Shown here: piece after piece, positions 47,675 through 56,980 of the stretch
Layout of the letters: every line of letters starts with the position of its first letter
How positions within the stretch are numbered: the first letter of the stretch is position 1
NCBI RefSeq assembly: GCF_017312485.1
Contig: NZ_BMBA01000003.1
Location: 6,921 to 70,920, forward strand
Direction of reading: 5' to 3'
Origin: Clostridium zeae
GTDB taxonomy: Bacteria > Bacillota > Clostridia > Clostridiales > Clostridiaceae
Length of the DNA stretch: 64,000 nucleotides
The notes under the pieces: generated by a model
What the model saw: only the letters and a program-made list of their open reading frames with translations
Database searches by the model: none
Told to the model about the DNA's origin: nothing
Program-made: the position numbers and the translations under genes

Positions 47675-48949
47675 ATGCTATTCAATCTACGGGACTATTT
47701 CTTTGGAACAGACACTCTAATAAACACCCACTATGGCCTTACAAATAGGGTGTATTTAAATAATGCCGCAACTCCTTTAGTGTCAAAACCAGTAATTCAA
47801 GAATTATACAAAATTCTTCCTATTTACTCGTATGGCATTGAATCCAATGCTTTATCAGAAGAGCTCGCATTAAAATATAATCAAGTCAGAGATATCGTAA
47901 TGAACTTTATTGGTGCCGATTCCTCTCTAGATACTGTTATCTACACCTCAAACACAACTACAGCCATCAACCTCCTAAGTCAGGCTTATTATGAAAGCGA
48001 CCCAAATCAGATCATCTTAACTACGAAGATGGAACATATGGCTAACTATCTTCCCTTCCGAGAAAAGATGAAGACTGTGCTTGTCAACCTAACTTCGGAA
48101 GGAAACGTGGATATGAATGACTATACAGCCAAGCTTGAAGAATATAGCGGAAAGATTAAGTTGGTGGCTGTAACTGGAGCATCAAACATAACAGGTATAA
48201 TTCCCCCATTTTATGATATGGCTAAAATGGCCCATAACCACGGAGCTAAGATACTAGTTGACGCAGTACAGCTTGTACAACATAAAGCCTTTAGCATGAA
48301 GCCTCACGATGATGCCTCCCACATTGATTTTGTTACCTTTGACGGACATAAGTTTTACACTGGGCAATCCGGTGGAGTTCTAGTTGGAGACAAAGCATTT
48401 TTAAATCAATATAAACCGCTACTATATGGAGGCAGTATTACTGAATTTGTAAGCAGTTCGCAGATTATATATAAACCTTCTCCAGGTAGATATGAACCTG
48501 GATACCCAGACTTCCTCGGTATCATCTCTTTAGGTACATCGATCCGTTTTATTCAAGAGCTTGGTATTAAGAATATTGAAGAGTGGGAACAAGGCTTATA
48601 CCTCTACCTTATTAGACGCTTAAGTCAGATCCCCAATCTGATTCTTTACGGAGACGTATATAGTAACCCACGAACCCCATTTGTATCCTTCAATCTTAGG
48701 GGGCTGTCATACCGCACCTTAGCTCAATGGCTTGGCTATAGCTACGGCATTGATATAGCCTCTGGTCTAAATGGTGCTAATATATATGTACAAGATTTGC
48801 TTGGGCTTACTGATGAACAGGCATTTTCTTTGTATAAAAGTGGTGAAGGATGTGGTATTACTAGAGCTTCAATAGGACTGTTTAACAGCTATACCGATAT
48901 TGACCGATTGGTTGATGCATTGTTTTCCATATCATCTCAATTGCGCTGA
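47675..48949 (+). CDS. Class V aminotransferase (cysteine desulfurase-like), atypical
   Basis: 424 residues of PLP fold type I. VYLNNAATPLVSKPV, TSNTTTAINLL, D196/Q199 (DAVQ) and PLP lysine K226 (DGHKFYTGQSGG) match the NifS/SufS/isopenicillin N epimerase group. Where SufS has its catalytic Cys loop, this protein reads ASGLNGANIYV, so the desulfurase Cys seems absent and another reaction is likely. Codons are richer in C and G at third positions than neighbouring genes (many CTC, ACC, ATC), which suggests transfer. It stands alone on the plus strand, inside the proposed island. AAGGAGTG precedes ATG. Confidence 0.75.
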   Translation: MLFNLRDYFFGTDTLINTHYGLTNRVYLNNAATPLVSKPVIQELYKILPIYSYGIESNALSEELALKYNQVRDIVMNFIGADSSLDTVIYTSNTTTAINLLSQAYYESDPNQIILTTKMEHMANYLPFREKMKTVLVNLTSEGNVDMNDYTAKLEEYSGKIKLVAVTGASNITGIIPPFYDMAKMAHNHGAKILVDAVQLVQHKAFSMKPHDDASHIDFVTFDGHKFYTGQSGGVLVGDKAFLNQYKPLLYGGSITEFVSSSQIIYKPSPGRYEPGYPDFLGIISLGTSIRFIQELGIKNIEEWEQGLYLYLIRRLSQIPNLILYGDVYSNPRTPFVSFNLRGLSYRTLAQWLGYSYGIDIASGLNGANIYVQDLLGLTDEQAFSLYKSGEGCGITRASIGLFNSYTDIDRLVDALFSISSQLR

Positions 48950-48980
48950 TTACAATATTTGAACTATACTTAAAGCATAA

Positions 48981-49020
48981 AAAAGTTCGCAAATCCTTAT
49001 TTTATAAGGATTGCGAACTT
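48981..49020. terminator. guaA terminator (bidirectional)
   Basis: Stem AAGTTCGCAAATCCTTAT and its complement with one bulged base and a three-base loop. It serves guaA (minus) and the converging aminotransferase gene (plus). It is the intact partner of the relic at 31712-31751. Confidence 0.85.
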
Positions 49021-49028
49021 TATATATC

Positions 49029-50561
49029 TTATTCCCACTCAATAGTTGCTGGTGGTTTAGAAGTTATATCATAAACAATTCTGTTTACTCCTTGAACTTC
49101 GTTGACTATTCTTCTTGATATTTTATCTAAAACTTCATATGGTATATGAGCCCAGTTTGAAGTCATTCCGTCTGAAGATGTTACTGCTCTAAGTGCTATA
49201 GTATGACAGTATGTTCTTTCGTCTCCCATAACCCCTACACTTCTTATGTCAGGTAGAACAGCAAAGTATTGCCATATCTTGCCTTCAAGACCGTTAAGAG
49301 CAATTTCTTCTCTGTATATAGCATCTGCTTCTCTTACTATATGAAGCTTTTCTTCTGTTACTTCGCCAAGAACTCTTATTGCAAGTCCTGGTCCTGGGAA
49401 TGGCTGTCTCCATACTAAGTTATGAGGTATTCCAAGCTCTTCACCAACAGCTCTAACTTCATCTTTAAATAATTCTCTTAATGGTTCGATAAGCTGAAAA
49501 TCTATATCTTCTGGAAGTCCTCCAACATTGTGGTGACTCTTTATAACAGCTGAAGTACCAGTACCACTTTCAACTACGTCTGGATATATTGTTCCTTGAA
49601 CTAAGAACTTAGCATCTCCGATTTTGTTTGCTTCTTCTTCGAATACTCTTATGAATTCTTCTCCGATTATCTTTCTCTTAGTTTCAGGATCTGCTTGACC
49701 TGCAAGCTTTGATAAGAATCTTTCTTGAGCATTTACTCTTATAAGGTTCATATCAAATTGTTCGCTGAAGATCTTTTCTACTTGATCGCCTTCGTCTTTT
49801 CTAAGTAGACCGTGATCAACGAATATACAAGTTAATTGCTTACCAACTGCTTTATGTACCATCACCGCTGCAACTGATGAATCAACTCCACCAGAAAGAG
49901 CACAGATAAGCTTCTTATCTCCAACTATTTCTTTTATCTCTTTTATCTTTTCTTCTGCAAAGGAAGCCATTGACCATGTCTTTGAAAGTCCGCATATGTC
50001 ATAAAGGAAGTTTTCAAGCATCTTCTTACCAAATGGAGTGTGTTCTACTTCTGGGTGGAATTGAACTCCATAAAGCTTCTTTTCTTCATTTTCCATAGCA
50101 GCAATCGGACAAACATCAGTGTGACCAGTTATCTTAAAGCCCTTTGGAGCTTTAGCTATGTAGTCAGTATGACTCATCCAACATGTTTCAGCACTTTCTA
50201 TGCCTTTAAATAGTTTTGAAGTACTATCTAAATTTACATTTGTCTTTCCGTATTCTCTAACTGGAGCTGTATCAACTTTACCGCCAAGAATATGAGCCAT
50301 TAATTGATCTCCGTAGCATATTCCAAGAACAGGTATGTTTAGATTGAATATTTCGCTATCGATTGATGGAGAATCTTCTCCATAAACACTGTTAGGACCA
50401 CCAGTGAATATTACAGCACTTGGGTTCTTTGCTTTTATTTTTTCCACTCCATAAGTGAAAGGTATGATTTCACAATATACTCCGCATTCTCTTACTCTTC
50501 TTGCGATAAGCTGATTATATTGTCCACCAAAATCCACTACCAAAACAATTTCTTTATTCAT
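49029..50561 (-). CDS. guaA: GMP synthase (glutamine-hydrolysing)
   Basis: 510 residues. Converts XMP to GMP with ATP and glutamine. N-terminal class I amidotransferase with C82 ([11 protein letters not shown]), [14 protein letters not shown] pyrophosphatase domain with SGGVDSS P-loop, then the dimerisation domain ending [13 protein letters not shown], the usual C-terminus. ATG follows TGGAGG. It lies 296 bases downstream of guaB, with no terminator visible between. Its last 41 bases are the right-hand repeat of the proposed island. Confidence 0.97.
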   Translation of the reverse strand: MNKEIVLVVDFGGQYNQLIARRVRECGVYCEIIPFTYGVEKIKAKNPSAVIFTGGPNSVYGEDSPSIDSEIFNLNIPVLGICYGDQLMAHILGGKVDTAPVREYGKTNVNLDSTSKLFKGIESAETCWMSHTDYIAKAPKGFKITGHTDVCPIAAMENEEKKLYGVQFHPEVEHTPFGKKMLENFLYDICGLSKTWSMASFAEEKIKEIKEIVGDKKLICALSGGVDSSVAAVMVHKAVGKQLTCIFVDHGLLRKDEGDQVEKIFSEQFDMNLIRVNAQERFLSKLAGQADPETKRKIIGEEFIRVFEEEANKIGDAKFLVQGTIYPDVVESGTGTSAVIKSHHNVGGLPEDIDFQLIEPLRELFKDEVRAVGEELGIPHNLVWRQPFPGPGLAIRVLGEVTEEKLHIVREADAIYREEIALNGLEGKIWQYFAVLPDIRSVGVMGDERTYCHTIALRAVTSSDGMTSNWAHIPYEVLDKISRRIVNEVQGVNRIVYDITSKPPATIEWE

Positions 50562-50857
50562 TTGTATCCTCCATTTTAGGTATGAAATTTAAAATACTTT
50601 TATAAAAGATAGTTTTCAAAATTTAACTTTACGTACCATTTATCTAAAACAGCTATAGATATCAAACTTTAGACACTTTAAATTCTATAACACTGCTCTG
50701 CATTATTAGAAAGCTTCCATCTTAAATATGATATCTATAAAACTACTCTCGCCTTTTGCTATGCATAAATCATGATATTAATATTACATAAGGTCTATAT
50801 AATTTACAACCGTTATATTTTAGCACACCCTGCATTTATGTCCTATTTATTAAAATC

Positions 50858-52342
<1,485 letters not shown>

Positions 52343-52413
52343 TCATTTTTATATTTTCTTGCAAGCCAACTTGCAAATTATGTATTATATTGTGGTAATT
52401 TTATAAATAAAAA

Positions 52414-52449
52414 CAAAAAAAGCCTATTAACTCAAAGTGAAGTTAATAC
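52414..52449 (-). terminator. Riboswitch terminator of guaB
   Basis: On the minus strand TATTAACT pairs with AGTTAATA, followed within a few bases by T7. The TTCACT just inside the hairpin is complementary to AGTGAA in the 3' strand of the aptamer's P1, giving a plausible antiterminator. Guanine binding should therefore switch guaB off. Confidence 0.8.
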
Positions 52450-52477
52450 GCTATAAAATACTATAGAATACCAATTT

Positions 52478-52544
52478 CACTCATAGTCGGGAATTTACGG
52501 TTTCCGGTAGAGACTCCTTGCCTTATCCAAGGGATATACGAGTA
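52478..52544 (-). ncRNA. Guanine riboswitch aptamer (purine class)
   Basis: On the minus strand the sequence runs from ACTCGTATA through TCTCTACCGGAAACCGTAAAT to CCGACTATGAGT, the conserved purine-riboswitch core. P1 is ACTC/GAGT, and the two hairpin loops carry the kissing-loop bases. The specificity base in GACTATG is C (52486), which selects guanine rather than adenine. It stands directly before guaB, the expected partner. Confidence 0.95.
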
Positions 52545-52573
52545 ATTTAGTTCGTTTTTATTAAATTTATTTA

Positions 52574-52602
52574 ATTATAGAATATGCAACGAAGCTTGTC
52601 AA
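52574..52602 (-). promoter_or_regulatory. guaB promoter
   Basis: On the minus strand TTGACA (52597-52602) and TATAAT (52574-52579), both perfect consensus, are 17 bases apart and sit some 30 bases upstream of the aptamer. Confidence 0.85.
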
Positions 52603-52852
52603 TTATTATCGATAGAATTGTTTTTGGAATAATTAACTGATTTTTTTATTGCATTTACAAATATATTTGATATGTTTTGTTGCATTTTTATGTAAAGGTT
52701 TAACTGTGTTTAATTTATATATCGTTGATTCATAAAGATATTATTAGCTATCAATTCCGTTATAAATTGTATTTACTATATATCGATCTCTAATTAACTT
52801 GCCATCAATCTTTAAATTTAATTACACTTAGATAAACCTGCTCTTTATACGT

Positions 52853-52885
52853 AAAAAAATAGCACCTCGATTTGAGGCGCTACTT
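52853..52885 (-). terminator. Terminator of the DUF5057-like gene
   Basis: GTAGCGCCTC pairs with GAGGTGCTAT (one G-T pair) around five bases, followed by T7 on the minus strand, right after the stop codon. Confidence 0.85.
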
Positions 52886-52887
52886 TC

Positions 52888-55800
52888 CTAAAATAAATCT
52901 TGCAAGTCTTGACATGTAATTGTTATCGGCCTGCTTGTACCATTCAAAGTAACATTATTAGTATATGAATTATTGTTACCTAGCTTTACAGAATATTGAA
53001 TTAGATACTTACTATCCGTTTCAGTATTTGAAAATGCCACTGTGAATTTATTTCCAGTTTCAGTAAGTTTAGTTATATTACAATCTGTTATTTGGGTAAT
53101 AGTTCCGTCACCATTCATCCTAAATAGCTTAAACTTATCAACTGTAACGTTAGTAATCGAATCATCTAAATCAAAAGCAATACTTGGCGTTAAGTCTTTA
53201 GTTTTAAATATAACTCCAAAAGTAGCATTTGAGCTTTTGGTTAGATTAATATTTTCTGTTATAAGACTATTATTCGTATATAATCCATGTGAAATTTCTG
53301 CAATAGGGTTTGCTACAAATTCAATATCTTGCGCATTATTATTAAAGTCGAATGATTTAGTTATCTCTGATTGATCCACTTGATAACCATCAGGGACATT
53401 ACTTAATTTAAATGTGTATACCCCTGTGGTAATATTGTATATAGAAGTACTTCCACTGTTAAAACTTACTGTATTAACCTTTGTTCCATCCTTATATACA
53501 TCAACCTGTGCAGTTCCCATAGCTACAGAATTATTCCCTGTAAGTATTCTTACAGTTGCTTGTCCATCTCTTACGGGTAACCCTATCTTATACTTTCCTC
53601 CACCTGGAGATGTAGTATTAGTCTGGTTGTAGCTAAGTACACCATCTATAGATATTTGTCCACTTTTCTTAGTCAGAAAGGTGAAGCTACTAGTTTGACT
53701 ACTAGGATTAGCTGCAGGTGAAAACACTACATTATTAAAAGATATACTATCTCCCCCGCTTGTTACTTGAACATCTTCACTATTATACTTTCCTGTAATA
53801 TTGTAAGTTATATTTGACAACGTTGTTTGCAATCCTTGAGTAGATTGGTTTGAATTTGCAACAACTCTAACTGTAGCTACATCTCCAACAAGATATCCAG
53901 TCTTATCATATGATAAACTTAAAGAAACCGTTGGATCACTAACTAAATTTATTGTATAAGTTTGTGAAACTTCTGCTAGAAGCGGATCAGAAGCTTTAAC
54001 AGTTATTGTAATACCATTTCCACTTACGTTTTTAAATACAGAATTAGGTATTGATACAGGGATAGCCTCTCCTTGCTTTTTATTACTATAAGAATAAGTC
54101 TGGATTAGATTAGTACCATATCTAACTGTTACATCAGCATTTATGGGATCATTATCCCTATCAGTTGGAATAAAATTAAAGTCAATGCTTGACTGATTTC
54201 TTGATACCTTCGCCCCATCATTTAAATTAACTTGTAAAGTAGGAGCATGATTCGCTCCTCTTTCTGCTTTAACCATGGTGTTTACAAAAAGCTTACATTC
54301 ATCTGTAGTATATCTAGTACTATCACCACTATGTCCAGTTCCAGAATATGTTATATTGCCTTTTGAATAAGTATAGTAGTAATTTCTAGCATCATATTGA
54401 TTATAACCATTACCACTTGGCTTTAGAGTAAACCATGGTACAACATCTGGATCTTCTAAATTAAGTTGGTACCATTGATAGTGAGTCGGAGCTACACTTA
54501 TATCTGCATCATATCCTATTCTATATGGATATTGATTAATAAGTCCATCATTTATTTTATAAACACTAGTAGATTCACCAGAATATGAACCAGCAGTAGC
54601 AGAACTTTCAAACATGCTTAACAGTCCTTTTGTCATACCAAGTGAAACCTTCCCTTGATCGCTGCTCTTTAACTGCTCATGTGGAATATTCCTTGCATCA
54701 TATTTCCCAGTACTGACATTGAAATTTTTATATATATCAACTTCAGTTGGATTATACGGGTCCACATATCTTGATTGACCTATTATATCCCTAAAATTAT
54801 GAGTTATATTTTTAGAACTCTTATCAGTTGAATCTACAGTTGGCTTTATGGTTGTAGCTGAAGTTGTATCTGGATAGGAAAGATATCTATAAGTTACTGT
54901 ATCATGGGTAAACATAACACTCTGCCCAGTACTTATAAAACTCTTGATTTCGTTAATACTAGTTTGAGGCAAATCATTATAAGCATAGCTATCTGCAAAT
55001 CCAAGTATTATCATGTCATAATTACTATTGAGTTTATTCCCAGATGATATATCATTATTAAATTCTGTAGTTGATTTAGCTGCAATCTGTAAATTGTAAT
55101 CACGAAGATTTGTTATTAAGCTATTGATTATACTATTATTAGTTAAATTAAAACTATTACTTATACCATTTGTTGAGACTGGATAAACTTGAAGTACTCT
55201 AACTATTGGTTTGTGATTAGGATCCGCTTGAAAGTCTATAACTCCAGTTTTATAAGTTTTTACATTACCGCTAGTAACTACTTCTAGTTTCCATGTTAAA
55301 TTTCCTACGAATTGATCATCTAGCTTATAACTTATGATTCCATTATTATATTGAGTATTTGATGTATTTATATTTTGAATTGTTTTTACTTTTTCCTTAT
55401 CTTTAAATAACCCATCTCCATTTAAATCTAAATATAAGCTTACAGTCATGTTTTGCTCTTCATTATCAGTTGCTATGTTGTAAACAAAATTAATATTTCT
55501 ATCGTTGTTTTTTGATTGACTTGCTATTGATAAAACAGGCGATCTTTTAGCAGTTCCATTTATATATTTATCAACAATACTATTTAGTGTCATTTGAGCT
55601 TGATTGATTTTAACAAGATTTCCGTTGGTTAAACTATTAAAGTTAGAATATATTTTCGTACCTGTATTGCTAAGAGCTTCATTAGCTATATAAACTAGTT
55701 GTCCAGAATTTATACTATCTAATATTTCATTTGCTCTCTTATTAGTTATATCATTTTCACTGTAGTATTCAATATATGTTTTTTGATCTGGAGTACCATT

Positions 55801-56259
55801 ACTATTTCTAGTACCGGCCCATCTACTATCATTAAGCATCCCTAATGTAGTTGGACTAGATGTAGTATTGTAAGCTTCCTTACCATACGGCAAATATCTT
55901 GGTTTTGAATTACCAAATTCAGCACTGTAAGTAACAGAGCTTGAAGTATTATTATTACCAATGACAACCACATCATATTTACCATTGATTTGTTCTACAT
56001 TAGAAATATATTCAGCCATGGTTATATGCCTTATAGTTACTGCCATATTAGATATATTCGAAATAGTTTCAACTCCTGAAGTTGCTGATCCCTGTGTTTG
56101 TGTTAGTGAAAATCTGTCAGTTGGCTCTATCTCTAATATACTCATTGAATTTCGAGAAACAGAAGCCTTTATAATAAGTTTATTAGTAAAAAAAGCTCCA
56201 AATACGAGAACTACAATTGCTAATAACAAAACCGTTCTTTTAATAATATTTTTCTTCAC
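52888..56259 (-). CDS. Large exported DUF5057-like protein linked to the pilus operon
   Basis: 1123 residues, GTG start after GGTGG. Signal or anchor segment 9-30 (TVLLLAIVVLVFGAFFTNKL). The mature part opens SMSILEIEPTDRF, the typical start of DUF5057 proteins. Two alpha/beta parts follow that recall GATase/BldD-like folds (YDVVVIGNNN, YDMIILGFAD with a GQSVMFTHDTVTYR strand). From about 660 there are Ig-like and collagen-adhesin-like beta domains. No sortase motif and no transmembrane tail. It follows the minor pilin genes but beyond a terminator. A surface adhesin or pilus-associated role is inference. Confidence 0.75.
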   Translation of the reverse strand: MKKNIIKRTVLLLAIVVLVFGAFFTNKLIIKASVSRNSMSILEIEPTDRFSLTQTQGSATSGVETISNISNMAVTIRHITMAEYISNVEQINGKYDVVVIGNNNTSSSVTYSAEFGNSKPRYLPYGKEAYNTTSSPTTLGMLNDSRWAGTRNSNGTPDQKTYIEYYSENDITNKRANEILDSINSGQLVYIANEALSNTGTKIYSNFNSLTNGNLVKINQAQMTLNSIVDKYINGTAKRSPVLSIASQSKNNDRNINFVYNIATDNEEQNMTVSLYLDLNGDGLFKDKEKVKTIQNINTSNTQYNNGIISYKLDDQFVGNLTWKLEVVTSGNVKTYKTGVIDFQADPNHKPIVRVLQVYPVSTNGISNSFNLTNNSIINSLITNLRDYNLQIAAKSTTEFNNDISSGNKLNSNYDMIILGFADSYAYNDLPQTSINEIKSFISTGQSVMFTHDTVTYRYLSYPDTTSATTIKPTVDSTDKSSKNITHNFRDIIGQSRYVDPYNPTEVDIYKNFNVSTGKYDARNIPHEQLKSSDQGKVSLGMTKGLLSMFESSATAGSYSGESTSVYKINDGLINQYPYRIGYDADISVAPTHYQWYQLNLEDPDVVPWFTLKPSGNGYNQYDARNYYYTYSKGNITYSGTGHSGDSTRYTTDECKLFVNTMVKAERGANHAPTLQVNLNDGAKVSRNQSSIDFNFIPTDRDNDPINADVTVRYGTNLIQTYSYSNKKQGEAIPVSIPNSVFKNVSGNGITITVKASDPLLAEVSQTYTINLVSDPTVSLSLSYDKTGYLVGDVATVRVVANSNQSTQGLQTTLSNITYNITGKYNSEDVQVTSGGDSISFNNVVFSPAANPSSQTSSFTFLTKKSGQISIDGVLSYNQTNTTSPGGGKYKIGLPVRDGQATVRILTGNNSVAMGTAQVDVYKDGTKVNTVSFNSGSTSIYNITTGVYTFKLSNVPDGYQVDQSEITKSFDFNNNAQDIEFVANPIAEISHGLYTNNSLITENINLTKSSNATFGVIFKTKDLTPSIAFDLDDSITNVTVDKFKLFRMNGDGTITQITDCNITKLTETGNKFTVAFSNTETDSKYLIQYSVKLGNNNSYTNNVTLNGTSRPITITCQDLQDLF

Positions 56260-56370
56260 AAAATCACCACCTTATTATGTGATTATTAATTATATGATAC
56301 TCTAGTTTCAAGAAAATTTGTACAAGTTTTATTATATTTTTTTAATTATAAATGATAAATACATGTTAAG

Positions 56371-56421
56371 AAAAAATGCTATTGATAACTATAAAACTTA
56401 ATTAATTCAATAGCATTTTTT
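56371..56421. terminator. Terminator between the last minor pilin gene and the DUF5057-like gene
   Basis: AAAAAATGCTATTGA and its complement with a loop of about 20 bases, and A/T-runs on both sides. It implies that the DUF5057-like gene is at least partly transcribed from its own promoter. Confidence 0.8.
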
Positions 56422-56429
56422 GCTCTAAT

Positions 56430-56975
56430 TTATTGTGTCGTTACCCCTTTATTCCTAAATACAACATTTGAGGTTATACTGTAACTTATGCCTTTATCTT
56501 GTAGTGTAACTTTCATAGTCATGCCTGAAGCTACATCATAAGTTCCACCTATAGGCCTAATTGTTATACTCAATACCTTATCTGAAAGAGTTTTTGTTGT
56601 GACTGTGCCATCTTCCTTTGTATGTGTTTCAGTCAAAGTTTTATTAGTTGTGGTATAGCTATAAGTTATAGTTTCTGTTCCAGCGTAGAGTGTTAACATC
56701 AAGTTTTCTATACCTCTTTCAGTAGAATCTGCTGGAGGCGGGTTATTTCCATTAAGCTGTCTTATAATATTTCCTTGGCTACCATAGCTAGTAAATGAAT
56801 TTTGAATTTGTTGGCCTTCAAATTGAAGATTAGATTTTACATCAGTATCATTTAGATCTCTATTGCTTGAAAAGAAAAACTGGTATATAACACCTAAAAC
56901 TATTGTTAGCAAAGCTAGTACAATTATAACCTCAATGAGGGTAAATCCTTTTTTCTTATTTATCAAATTTAACAC
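56430..56975 (-). CDS. Type IV minor pilin (PilW/GspJ-like)
   Basis: 181 residues. Type III signal peptide [22 protein letters not shown] with Glu at +5, cleaved by the prepilin peptidase. The N-terminal helix continues with FFFSSNRDL, then a beta-rich head. Position as last of three minor pilin genes and the head size suggest a GspJ/PilW-like tip component. It follows the large PilX-like gene with a five-base gap. Confidence 0.85.
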   Translation of the reverse strand: MLNLINKKKGFTLIEVIIVLALLTIVLGVIYQFFFSSNRDLNDTDVKSNLQFEGQQIQNSFTSYGSQGNIIRQLNGNNPPPADSTERGIENLMLTLYAGTETITYSYTTTNKTLTETHTKEDGTVTTKTLSDKVLSITIRPIGGTYDVASGMTMKVTLQDKGISYSITSNVVFRNKGVTTQ

Positions 56976-56980
56976 CTCAA

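Larger units (their letters stand above)
31801..48980. mobile_element. Putative genomic island in the guaA 3' end (integrase lost)
   Basis: This segment is bracketed by the direct repeats 31712-31800 and 48981-49069, exactly 17,269 bases apart, made of the guaA 3' end and its terminator. It contains the whole beta-glucan cluster and an aminotransferase gene with unusual base use. The guaA 3' end is a known integration site of tyrosine-recombinase islands. No integrase, excisionase or transfer gene remains inside, so this is an old, immobile remnant at best. The repeats are seen; the mobile origin is inferred. Confidence 0.5.

Noticed and set aside
50562-50857. Second purine riboswitch before guaA
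   Set aside because: The 296-base gap has none of the conserved purine-aptamer core.
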